Assembly: GCF_900605005.1 (NCBI RefSeq)
Contig: NZ_LR027558.1
Location: 1,771,333 to 1,835,332, forward strand
Source: Acidipropionibacterium timonense
GTDB taxonomy: Bacteria > Actinomycetota > Actinomycetes > Propionibacteriales > Propionibacteriaceae
DNA: 64,000 nt
Direction of reading: 5' to 3'
Shown: piece by piece, positions 33,645 to 41,461 of the stretch
Layout: each line of letters opens with the position of its first letter
Numbering within the stretch: position 1 is the first letter of the stretch
Translations under genes and position numbers: made by a program
Notes under the pieces: generated by a model
The model's input: the letters and a program-made list of their open reading frames with translations, nothing else
What the model was told of the DNA's origin: nothing
Database searches by the model: none

Positions 33645-34952
33645 ATGTCGACCCCTACCCGCCGCGCTTTCATGCAGGGCTCACTCGGCGCCTTGGCACT
33701 CGGTGCCCTCGCCGCATGCTCCAACGGATCGACCGGAACCGGCAGCAGCAGTTCGAGTGCCAAGGCCGACTCCTTCACCGGGACCGGCCCCATCTCCTGG
33801 GTCCAGGGCAAGGACTTCTCCGGCGGCATGGTGCAGAAGCACCTGGACGAGTGGAACAAGCAGTACCCCAACGAGAAGGTCACCCTCATCGAGCTGTCCT
33901 CGGAGGCCGACCAGCAGCGTCAGTCCCTCATCAACAACGCCCAGACCAACTCGGCTGCCTATGACGTCATCGGCCTCGACGTCGTCTGGGTCGCCGAGTT
34001 CGCCGCGAACCGCTGGGTCGTCGAGCTGCCCGCCGACCAGTTCACCGACAGCGACTACATCAAGGGCGTCATGGACACCGGCCTCTACCGCGACAAGCGC
34101 TACGCCATGCCCTACGCCACCGACGCGTCGATCATGTACTACCGCAAGGACATCCTGGCCAAGGCCGGGATCAAGGACGTCCCGGCCACCTGGGACGACG
34201 TCCTCAAGGCCATCGAGGCAGTCCGCAAGCTGCCGGGCATGTCGAGCATCGGCGGCTTCGGCGGCCAGTGGGCCAAGTACGAGGGCCTCACCTGCAACAT
34301 CTCGGAGTTCATCCACACCTTCGGCGGCGACATCGTCGACTCCTCCGGCAAGGTCATCATCGACTCCCCGGAGACCGTCAAGGCCGTCCAGCACGTCATC
34401 GACGCCTTCAAGAACAACGTCATCCCCAAGGCCGCGCTGGAGTGGAAGGAGGAGGACGGCCGCAACGCCTTCGAGGCCGGCAAGGTCCTCTTCTACCGGC
34501 AGTGGCCGTACCAGTACTCCAACGACCTCAAGCAGCTCGGCACCGACAAGTTCGGCGTCGCCCCGCTGCCCTCGATCAACGGCAAGAAGTACCAGGCCAC
34601 CCTCGGCGGTCACAACTGCGGCATCACGACGAACTGCAAGAACAAGGCCACGGCCCTCAAGTTCGTCAAGTGGTGGACCAACAAGGAGTCCGAGCAGTAC
34701 GCCCTGAGCACCCAGAGCAACGCCCCGACCATGGGGTCGCTGTACACCGGGGCCGACAACGTCAAGAAGTTCCCCTACCTGCCCACCCTCAAGGCCTCCC
34801 TCGACGAGGCCAAGGGCCGTCCGCGCGTCGTCAACTACGGCGACGTCACGGCAGCCATCCAGGACGCCATCTACCCCGCCATCCAGAGTGGCGGCGACGC
34901 CCAGTCCGTGGTGACGAAGCTGTCCGACACCCTCAAGTCGATCATCAAGTGA
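33645..34952 (+). CDS. Sugar ABC transporter, extracellular solute-binding lipoprotein (family 1)
   Basis: 435 residues. RR-containing signal peptide (PTRRAFMQG) with lipobox LAAC at ~24, then a Ser-rich linker. The mature protein is a MalE-like family-1 binding protein: YDVIGLDVVWVAEFAANRWVVEL, YAMPYATDASIMYYRKDI and the WP-containing hinge FYRQWPYQYSN. It captures a sugar or oligosaccharide for the two following permeases. The strong ribosome-binding site AAGGAGGA 6 nt before ATG 33645 and a downstream stem-loop suggest high expression relative to the permeases. The ligand is unknown; context suggests something controlled by the SorC regulator. Confidence 0.92.
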   Translation: MSTPTRRAFMQGSLGALALGALAACSNGSTGTGSSSSSAKADSFTGTGPISWVQGKDFSGGMVQKHLDEWNKQYPNEKVTLIELSSEADQQRQSLINNAQTNSAAYDVIGLDVVWVAEFAANRWVVELPADQFTDSDYIKGVMDTGLYRDKRYAMPYATDASIMYYRKDILAKAGIKDVPATWDDVLKAIEAVRKLPGMSSIGGFGGQWAKYEGLTCNISEFIHTFGGDIVDSSGKVIIDSPETVKAVQHVIDAFKNNVIPKAALEWKEEDGRNAFEAGKVLFYRQWPYQYSNDLKQLGTDKFGVAPLPSINGKKYQATLGGHNCGITTNCKNKATALKFVKWWTNKESEQYALSTQSNAPTMGSLYTGADNVKKFPYLPTLKASLDEAKGRPRVVNYGDVTAAIQDAIYPAIQSGGDAQSVVTKLSDTLKSIIK

Positions 34953-34958
34953 TCCCGG

Positions 34959-35009
34959 GGTGGGCGGAGCGGCCACCGAGCCATCGGGCCTCGGCCCGCG
35001 CCGCCCACC
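34959..35009 (+). other. Intercistronic stem-loop
   Basis: GGTGGGCGG (34959-34967) pairs with CCGCCCACC (35001-35009) just after the binding-protein stop. In importer operons such hairpins often protect the upstream mRNA or partly terminate, keeping the binding protein in excess over the permeases. The rest of the 187-bp gap shows no gene. Confidence 0.5.
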
Positions 35010-35139
35010 ACCGCTGACGCCGACCACGGCGTCCTGCTCCGGACCGACCCCGCCGCGCGTGACTGGCGTGGCGGCCCTCGCCCTGCGGGACGCCGTGTGG
35101 TCGGCCCACACCTTGGTCCCCACGCGAGGAAGTCACATC

Positions 35140-36177
35140 ATGTCCAGCTCTGTCGCAGCACCCAGGAGGAGGTCGTCCAGGGCACGGGCCCAGGAACGCC
35201 TGGGGCTGGCCCTCATCGCCCCCACCCTGCTCGTCCTCACGATCGTCATCGTCCTGCCGGTCATCGAGTCGATCCGCCAGTCCCTCTACGGCCAGGCCGG
35301 CCTCGACCCGGCCACCGGATTCGTCTCGGACACCGAGCCCTTCGTCGGCCTGCGCAATTTCACCGAAATCTTCACCGGCAACGGCTCCAGGTTCTGGACG
35401 GCGTTCGGCAACACCACGCTCTTCGGCGTCGTCACCGTCGTCATGGAGACGGTGCTCGGCGTCATCATGGCGCTCATCATGCATCGCGCCATGGCAGGAC
35501 GCGGGATCGTGCGCGCCGCGATCCTCGTGCCATGGGCCATCCCCACCGCCGTGTCGGCCATCCTCTGGGGCTGGATCTTCAACCAGAACGGCGTCGCCAA
35601 CGCCATCCTCGGTCAGCAGATCATGTGGGCCTCGGGCAACTGGAGCGCCAAGTGGGCGATCATCATCGCCGACGTGTGGAAGACGGCGCCGTACATCGGT
35701 CTGCTCACCCTCGCCGGGCTGCAGGTCATTCCCGCGGAGGTCTACGAGGCGGCCAAGGTCGACGGGGCATCGGTGTGGAGACGGTTCACGGCGATCACCC
35801 TGCCGCTGGTCAAGCCGGCCCTCGTCGTCGCGGTGCTCTTCCGCACCCTCGACGCCCTGCGCATGTTCGACCTGCCGTACATCCTCGTCGGCCCGCGGAA
35901 GGGGTCGGTGGAGACGCTGTCCATGCTCGTCCAGGACGAGGCCTCCAACCTGCGCTACGGGTCGGCGGCGGCGTACGCCCTCATCCTCTTCCTCTACGTC
36001 TTCATCGTCGTCGCCGCGTTCATCAAGATCCTCGGCGCCGACCTCACCGGGGCGGGGCCCAAGGAGCGTCGTCGCAAGCTCAAGGCGTCGACCTTCGTCA
36101 CCGGAGGAAGTCCGACGACCCGACGTGAACGCCGCGCGGCCGGACGTCGCGCCGACGGGAAGGGAGCCCAGTCATGA
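35140..36177 (+). CDS. Sugar ABC transporter permease 1 (MalF-like)
   Basis: 345 residues with six membrane helices and the EAA-type cytoplasmic loop (EVYEAAKVDGASVWRRFTAITLPLVKP) that contacts the ATPase. A long basic C-terminal tail (~35 residues, ending RRADGKGAQS) is unusual. ATG 35140 follows GCGAGGAAG at about 10 nt. Together with the next gene it forms the MalF/MalG-type pair; no ATPase gene is adjacent, so a shared MsiK/UgpC-type ATPase elsewhere is expected. Confidence 0.92.
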   Translation: MSSSVAAPRRRSSRARAQERLGLALIAPTLLVLTIVIVLPVIESIRQSLYGQAGLDPATGFVSDTEPFVGLRNFTEIFTGNGSRFWTAFGNTTLFGVVTVVMETVLGVIMALIMHRAMAGRGIVRAAILVPWAIPTAVSAILWGWIFNQNGVANAILGQQIMWASGNWSAKWAIIIADVWKTAPYIGLLTLAGLQVIPAEVYEAAKVDGASVWRRFTAITLPLVKPALVVAVLFRTLDALRMFDLPYILVGPRKGSVETLSMLVQDEASNLRYGSAAAYALILFLYVFIVVAAFIKILGADLTGAGPKERRRKLKASTFVTGGSPTTRRERRAAGRRADGKGAQS

Positions 36178-37031
36178 GCACCACCTCGGCCACCACTCAC
36201 CGGAGCCGCGGCGGATGGGGCAAGGTCATGCCGATCATCGGCATCGTCCTCATCGTCATCTACTGCCTGGCGCCCTTCTACTGGATGATCGTCTCCTCGC
36301 TGCGACCGGACACCGAGATCTTCGAGAACACCTGGTGGCCCCGCCACACCTCGCTGCAGAACTACCAGGCCGTCTTCGCCCCCGGCAACAACTTCCTGCG
36401 TGGCCTGCTCAACTCGACCATCGTGTCGATCTCGGTGACCATCATCGCCCTGCTCATCGCCACCTTCGCCTCGTACGCCCTGGCTCGGCTCGAATTCCGG
36501 GGGAAGGCCGGGTTCCTCATGCTCGTCATCGCGACGTCGATGTTCCCGCTCGTGGCGATCATCGTCCCGCTGCTCAAGAACTTCTCGTCCTGGCACTGGA
36601 TCAACACCTACCAGGCGATGATCGTGCCGGACCTGTCGTTCTCCCTGCCATTGGCCGTGTGGAACCTCACGACCTTCTTCAAGGAGATGCCCGACGAGCT
36701 CGAACAGGCGGGCATGGTCGACGGCTGCACCCCGGCCCAGGCCTTCCGCAAGATCATCCTTCCGCTGGCCGCACCGGGTATCTTCACCACCGCGATCATC
36801 GTCTTCATCGGGGCGTGGAACGAGTTCCTCGTCGCCGTGACGATGATCAACGACCCGAAGATGCAGCCGGCCACGGTTCTCCTGGCGAAGTTCACCGGGG
36901 CCTCGCAGTTCAACACCCCGTTCGGCTCCCAGATGGCCGCCGGCGTCATCATGACGGTGCCGCTGGTCATCATGGTGCTCATCTTCCAGCGCCGGATCGT
37001 CGAGGGTCTGGCGGCGGGCGGCGTCAAGTAG
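36174..37031 (+). CDS. Sugar ABC transporter permease 2 (MalG-like)
   Basis: 285 residues, six membrane helices, EAA loop DELEQAGMVDGCTPAQAFRKIILPLAAPG and the C-terminal RRIVEGLAAGGVK end typical of MalG-type permeases. ATG at 36174 overlaps the stop of permease 1 (ATGA). Last gene of the importer operon, followed by two strong hairpins. Confidence 0.94.
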   Translation: MSTTSATTHRSRGGWGKVMPIIGIVLIVIYCLAPFYWMIVSSLRPDTEIFENTWWPRHTSLQNYQAVFAPGNNFLRGLLNSTIVSISVTIIALLIATFASYALARLEFRGKAGFLMLVIATSMFPLVAIIVPLLKNFSSWHWINTYQAMIVPDLSFSLPLAVWNLTTFFKEMPDELEQAGMVDGCTPAQAFRKIILPLAAPGIFTTAIIVFIGAWNEFLVAVTMINDPKMQPATVLLAKFTGASQFNTPFGSQMAAGVIMTVPLVIMVLIFQRRIVEGLAAGGVK

Positions 37032-37036
37032 CTGAC

Positions 37037-37064
37037 GTGGTGCCGGGTTCCGGCCCGGCACCAC
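37037..37064 (+). terminator. Terminator hairpin of the sugar importer operon
   Basis: GTGGTGCCGGG (37037-37047) pairs perfectly with CCCGGCACCAC (37054-37064); 6-nt loop, five bases after the stop codon. Confidence 0.75.
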
Positions 37065-37100
37065 CAGCCCGGCACCACCACCGCCGATCCGGACACGAAC

Positions 37101-37132
37101 GAGCCCCGCCGACCACGCTGTCGACGGGGCTC
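37101..37132. terminator. Second, probably bidirectional terminator
   Basis: 37101-37113 pairs with 37120-37132 (13 bp with one mismatch, core GAGCCCCG/CGGGGCTC). It lies between convergent genes and can serve the DUF3618 gene on the minus strand. Confidence 0.7.
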
Positions 37133-37178
37133 AAGCCATGTGCCGGGGCGGACCCGCGCACCGGGCAGTGGAACGCTA

Positions 37179-37724
37179 TCAGACCCCCTGGGCACGCTCG
37201 GAGGCGGCCTCGGCACGCAGGGTCGCGGCCTGCTTGAGCATGGCCTGGGCCAGACCGCTGACCTTGGCGTCATCATGGGCCAGGTCGATGAGCGCCCCGC
37301 CACCCTTGCGACGGCTGCGCTTGACGAGCTTGGCCTCGACCTTGCGCAGCGCCTTGGCCTGCTTGGCGGCGGCCCTGGCCTCGGCCAGCTGCACCTTCTC
37401 GAGCTTGCGGCGAGCGGTCTGGCCGGTGGCCCGGCCGACGATCGCGCGCAGGGTCGCGAGGGCGACGATCCCGGCGACGAGCGCCCCGCCGGCGATGACG
37501 ATGCGGTCGATCCGCCAGCCGTCGTCGTCCTTGACCTGCGACTTCGCCTGGTCGAACTCGGTCTGGGCGAAGGCCTTGGCACCGTTGACGGCGTCGTTCT
37601 TGAGGGTCTTGGGATGGAACTGCTCGGTGGCGTCCTCGATGGTCGACGCGACGCGCGATCGGGCGGCGTCGAGGTCCCGGCGGATCTGCTCGGCGGTGCG
37701 CGTGTCCTTGGGCTTGTTGGCCAT
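37179..37724 (-). CDS. DUF3618-containing membrane protein
   Basis: 181 residues. The DUF3618 signature TAEQIRRDLDAARSRVASTIEDATEQFHPKTLKNDAV is at the N-terminus, followed by one membrane segment (~IVIAGGALVAGIVALATL) and a long basic, helical, possibly coiled-coil tail. Proteins of this type occur widely in actinobacteria without known function. The ATG at 37724 (MANKPKD) is chosen over an upstream in-frame ATG because DUF3618 proteins begin shortly before this motif. Divergent from the peroxiredoxin gene. Confidence 0.82.
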   Translation of the reverse strand: MANKPKDTRTAEQIRRDLDAARSRVASTIEDATEQFHPKTLKNDAVNGAKAFAQTEFDQAKSQVKDDDGWRIDRIVIAGGALVAGIVALATLRAIVGRATGQTARRKLEKVQLAEARAAAKQAKALRKVEAKLVKRSRRKGGGALIDLAHDDAKVSGLAQAMLKQAATLRAEAASERAQGV

Positions 37725-37827
37725 CTGGGCCCCCTGTTCGGTCAAGCGGGTGGTTCGGCGGTGGGTGGTGCCCACGAGGGGGCGGAGGATCCGCCCCGAC
37801 ATGCTCTCAGCCTATACCGTGGGCCCC

Positions 37828-38313
37828 ATGAGCACGCGCCTGGATCCCGGATCGTCAGCCCCCGACTTCTCCCTGCCCGCTGCCGACGGCTCGACGGTGA
37901 GGCTGTCGGACCTGCGCGGCCGCAAGGTCGTCGTCTACTTCTACCCCGCCGCGCTCACCCCCGGCTGCACCACCCAGGCGGTCGACTTCACCTCCCACCT
38001 CGACGAGTTCACCGACGCCGGGTACCTCGTCCTGGGGATCTCCCCCGACCCCGTCGCCAAGCTGCGACGGTTCGTCGACAAGGAGCAGTTGCGGGTCACC
38101 CTGCTGTCGGACGCCGACCGCGCCGTCATGACCGCCTGGGGCACCTACGGCCCCAAGAACGTCTACGGCAAGGAGATCGTCGGGGTCATCCGCTCGACCT
38201 TCGTCGTCGACGTGGCCGAGGACGGCGTCGCCACCGTCCAGGTGGCACAGTACAACGTGCGCGCCAAGGGGCACGTCGACAAGCTGGCCCGGGAGCTCGG
38301 CATCGCCGGGTGA
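37828..38313 (+). CDS. bcp: Thiol peroxidase, Bcp/PrxQ-type peroxiredoxin
   Basis: 161 residues. It reduces hydrogen and organic peroxides. The peroxidatic cysteine is in ALTPGCTTQA, with the Bcp motifs FSLPAADGSTVRLSDLRGRKVVVYFYP upstream. No second cysteine is present anywhere, so it should work as a 1-Cys enzyme using an external thiol. TATACC (37812-37817) lies 10 nt before the ATG, so the 5' UTR is very short. The downstream neighbour is tRNA-Leu. Confidence 0.93.
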   Translation: MSTRLDPGSSAPDFSLPAADGSTVRLSDLRGRKVVVYFYPAALTPGCTTQAVDFTSHLDEFTDAGYLVLGISPDPVAKLRRFVDKEQLRVTLLSDADRAVMTAWGTYGPKNVYGKEIVGVIRSTFVVDVAEDGVATVQVAQYNVRAKGHVDKLARELGIAG

Positions 38314-38361
38314 CGGTAGGATCGCCGTCCGTCGGGCCGCGTCGGTGCGGGTCGGCGACCG

Positions 38362-38443
38362 GCCGGAGTGGTGGAACTGGCAGACACGCAGGATTTAGGT
38401 TCCTGTGCCGCAAGGCGTGAGGGTTCAAGTCCCTTCTCCGGCA
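38362..38443 (+). tRNA. tRNA-Leu (anticodon TAG)
   Basis: 82 nt with a long variable arm. Acceptor GCCGGAG/CTCCGGC, anticodon TAG in the loop around 38395, T arm GAGGG-TTCAAGT-CCCTT, discriminator A. A TAGGAT -10 box (38317-38322) lies upstream. The tRNA is intact, and its last bases touch the first copy of the island-flanking repeat. Confidence 0.96.
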
Positions 38444-38566
38444 CCGTGGGTCGTAGCGATGGTCGTGTCCGACCGCCCCTGCCTCGTGACGCAATGTGGC
38501 AGAAACCGTCTGGGAAGAGGCATGCGGGGCTCGGGGGCTCGGAGAAGTGCCACATTGCAGCCATCG
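38442..38566 (+). repeat. Left 125-bp direct repeat flanking the defence island; contains 78-bp element copy C
   Basis: It is about 82 % identical to 48428-48552, offset exactly 9,986 bp without gaps. The 78-bp split palindrome occupies 38489-38566 (arms GCAATGTGGCA at 38491-38501 and TGCCACATTGC at 38548-38558). It begins at the 3' end of tRNA-Leu. The rest of the gap to hsdM holds a possible -10 box, TAACAT at 38608-38613. Confidence 0.85.
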
Positions 38567-38648
38567 CGGCGCCTGTGGGTCGGGCGGAAAGCGTCGTGGC
38601 GGCGCCCTAACATCAGCACCAGACAACCGCGATCGAAACGAGCATCTC

Positions 38649-40253
38649 ATGGCGTCACGCAGTACCAATTCCTCCACGCTCGGGCTCGAGGCCTCCCTGT
38701 GGGATGCGGCGAACCGGCTGCGGTCCAACATGGACGCCGCCGAGTACAAGCACATAGTCCTGGGGTTGCTCTTCCTCAAGTACGTTTCGGACAAGTTCGA
38801 GGTGCGCCGAGCCCAGCTCAAGGAGCAGTACAGCGATCCCTCCTCCGAGATGTACCTGCCCTCCGAGGAGGCGCGGACGATGATGCTGGAGGACCGCGAC
38901 TCCTACACCGCCGAAGGTGTCTTCTGGGTGCCGGAGGGGCATCGCTGGGACGACCTGCGCAAGGCGGGCAAACAGCCCGAGATCGGCCAGATCATCAACG
39001 ATGCCATGGAGGCGATCGAGCGGGAGAATGACTCGCTCAAGGGCATCCTGCCGAAGAACTTCAATCGGCGTGAGTTGTCGCCGACGATGCTCGGTGGGCT
39101 CATCGACACCTTCTCGCGCAGTGATCTGGCTGACGAGGAGCACAAGGACGAGGACGTCCTGGGCCGGGTATACGAGTACCTGCTGGGGCGCTATGCCTCC
39201 GACGAGGGCAAGAGCGGCGGGGAGTTCTACACGCCGCGATCGGTCGTCTCCCTGCTCACCGAGATGATTCGTCCCTACCGGGGCCGCATCTATGACCCGT
39301 GCTGCGGTTCCGGTGGCATGTTCGTCCAAGCGGACAAGTTCGTGGAAGCCCACGCTGGCCACCGCGATGACCTGTCGGTCTACGGGCAGGAGATGAACCC
39401 GACGACGTGGCGGCTGGCCCAGATGAACCTCGCGATCCGAGGCATCGAGGCCAACCTCGGGCCGGTCTGGGGCGACTCCTTCACCGACGACAAGCACCCC
39501 GACCTGCGGGCCGACTTCATCCTGGCCAACCCGCCGTTCAACGTGTCCGAGTGGGGCGGGGAGCGCCTCACCGACGACAAGCGGTGGGTCTACGGAGTGC
39601 CCCCTGCGGGCAACGCCAACTATGCCTGGCTCCAGCACATGCTGTACCACTTGTCCCCGACCGGGACGATGGCCGTGGTCCTGGCCAACGGCTCGCTGAC
39701 AGTGAACTCGTCCAATCAGGGCGAGATACGCAAGCAGATGGTCGAGGACGACGTCGTGGAGTGCATCGTGGCCCTACCCTCGCAGTTGTTCTATTCGGTG
39801 CAGATCCCGGTCTCGGTGTGGTTCCTCACCAAGGACAAGTCGGCCAGGAGGGTGCGAACCGAGGACCGGCAGCGAGACCGACACGGTGAGGTGCTGTTCA
39901 TCGACGCCCGCAACGTCGGCTACATGGAAAGCCGCACCCAGCGAAACCTCTCGCCCGAAGACACCGCCTCGATCGCGGACACGTACAACGCGTGGCGGGG
40001 CGACCCGCAGCTCCCGGCATACAAGGACGTTCCCGGATTCTGTGCTTCCGTCACGACGCGGGCGGTGGCCGACGCCGGATATGCGTTGAGCCCGGGACGC
40101 TACGTCGGGGTCGAAGAGGTCGAGGACGACGGCGTGCCAGTCGAGGAGAAGATCGCGCGGCTGAGTGAGGAGATTCGGGTGGGATTCGCCGCGCGTGCCG
40201 ACCTGCAAGCCAAGGTGGACGCTGCGCTCAACGCGCTGGAGGCAAGCGCGTGA
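38649..40253 (+). CDS. hsdM: Type I restriction-modification, DNA methyltransferase subunit HsdM
   Basis: 534 residues, an N6-adenine methyltransferase. An N-terminal helical HsdM domain (LWDAANRLRSNMDAAEYKHIVLGLLFLKYVSDKF) precedes the catalytic part: GGEFYTPRSVVSLL, SAM-binding DPCCGSGGMF and the catalytic NPPF in ILANPPFNVSEWGG. ATG 38649 is used; an in-frame upstream ATG (38496) would start inside the flanking repeat. It overlaps hsdS by 4 bp (GTGA). First gene of a complete hsdMSR operon. Confidence 0.97.
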   Translation: MASRSTNSSTLGLEASLWDAANRLRSNMDAAEYKHIVLGLLFLKYVSDKFEVRRAQLKEQYSDPSSEMYLPSEEARTMMLEDRDSYTAEGVFWVPEGHRWDDLRKAGKQPEIGQIINDAMEAIERENDSLKGILPKNFNRRELSPTMLGGLIDTFSRSDLADEEHKDEDVLGRVYEYLLGRYASDEGKSGGEFYTPRSVVSLLTEMIRPYRGRIYDPCCGSGGMFVQADKFVEAHAGHRDDLSVYGQEMNPTTWRLAQMNLAIRGIEANLGPVWGDSFTDDKHPDLRADFILANPPFNVSEWGGERLTDDKRWVYGVPPAGNANYAWLQHMLYHLSPTGTMAVVLANGSLTVNSSNQGEIRKQMVEDDVVECIVALPSQLFYSVQIPVSVWFLTKDKSARRVRTEDRQRDRHGEVLFIDARNVGYMESRTQRNLSPEDTASIADTYNAWRGDPQLPAYKDVPGFCASVTTRAVADAGYALSPGRYVGVEEVEDDGVPVEEKIARLSEEIRVGFAARADLQAKVDAALNALEASA

Positions 40254-41461
40254 GCCGCCAGACCTGCGAGACAACGCTCAGCGAAGTGTGCGCTCCGGAC
40301 GGCTTCATCCAAACGGGTCCCTTCGGCTCTCAGTTGCACATGTCTGACTACGCGTCGGACGGTGTTCCCGTGATCATGCCCACCAACCTCGGGGATGGCT
40401 TCGTGGTGGAGCAAGGGATCATGCGAACGTCATCCGAGAAGGCCGACTCGCTCTCGCGCCACAAGGTAAGAGAGGGCGATATCGTCTACTCGCGGCGCGG
40501 CGACATTACCCGCCGAGCGTTAGTGACCGACGCGGAAACCGGCTGGCTCTGCGGCACGGGTTGCCTGCTCATCCGGCCATCACGTGAAGTCAACAGCCGC
40601 TGGCTCTCGTACTGGCTCGCTCAGCCCCGAATTCACGATTGGCTGATAAGCCACGCGGTTGGCGCGACCATGCTCAATCTCAACACCTCTATCCTCGGGG
40701 CGCTCCCCGTCACGTTACCGGCACTCCCCGAGCAGCAGCGCATCGCAGGCGTGCTCGGAGCCTTCGATGATCTCATCGAGACGAACCGACGACTTGTTTC
40801 GAACCTGCACGAGGCGGCGACCGCCTACGCTGCGGCCCTGGCGGAGCAATGCGATGGCAGCGTCCGAACCTTCGGTGAAGTCTGCACTGTCGGCGGGGGC
40901 AGCACGCCGTCGACGAAGGACCAGTCCCTCTGGGGCGAGGAGCATCCCTGGGCGACTCCGAAGGACATCACGGCCCTGCCTTCGCCTTTCCTCTTCGATA
41001 CTCCACGGAAACTATCCGATGCGGGTCTGGCTAAGTGCACGAGTCCATTGAGATCAGTTGGCTCGATCCTGATGACGTCGCGAGCAACTGTGGGGGAGTT
41101 TGCACTTGCCATGGTTCCGACAGCCGTGAACCAAGGGTTCATCGTGGTCAATGGAATCGATCCCATTGACAATGAGTGGCTCTATTTCGAGATGCGTCGT
41201 CGGCGGTTGGATTTCCAATCCGTTGCCGCCAAAGGCAGCACATTTCCGGAAATCTCCAAGCGAGAGTTCCGTATGATGCAACTCAAGTGGCCTGAGCATG
41301 ATTGGAGGCAGCTCTTGCACGAAAGTGTCTCACCGCTACTACGCGCCGCAGCAGAACTTCAGTCAGAGGCGGACAACTTGATCCGGCAGCGCGACGAGCT
41401 GCTCCCCCTGCTCATGTCTGGCAAGGTGCGCGTCTCCGAGATCGAAGGGAGTGTGCCGTGA
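40250..41461 (+). CDS. hsdS: Type I restriction-modification, specificity subunit HsdS
   Basis: 403 residues with two target-recognition domains (~1-165 and ~205-370), each followed by a conserved helical spacer: LPALPEQQRIAGVLGAFDDLIETNRR after the first, and AAAELQSEADNLIRQRDELLPLLMSGKVRV at the C-terminus. The two domains would read the two halves of a bipartite site that cannot be predicted here. The reading frame is visibly less GC-rich than its neighbours, as usual for exchanged HsdS genes. GTG start overlaps the hsdM stop. Confidence 0.95.
   Translation: MSRQTCETTLSEVCAPDGFIQTGPFGSQLHMSDYASDGVPVIMPTNLGDGFVVEQGIMRTSSEKADSLSRHKVREGDIVYSRRGDITRRALVTDAETGWLCGTGCLLIRPSREVNSRWLSYWLAQPRIHDWLISHAVGATMLNLNTSILGALPVTLPALPEQQRIAGVLGAFDDLIETNRRLVSNLHEAATAYAAALAEQCDGSVRTFGEVCTVGGGSTPSTKDQSLWGEEHPWATPKDITALPSPFLFDTPRKLSDAGLAKCTSPLRSVGSILMTSRATVGEFALAMVPTAVNQGFIVVNGIDPIDNEWLYFEMRRRRLDFQSVAAKGSTFPEISKREFRMMQLKWPEHDWRQLLHESVSPLLRAAAELQSEADNLIRQRDELLPLLMSGKVRVSEIEGSVP

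Noticed and set aside
38362..38443. tRNA-Leu as a classical integrase attachment site
   Set aside because: The 3' end of the tRNA is not duplicated at the right boundary (only CACCGTGGGT is shared) and there is no integrase gene.
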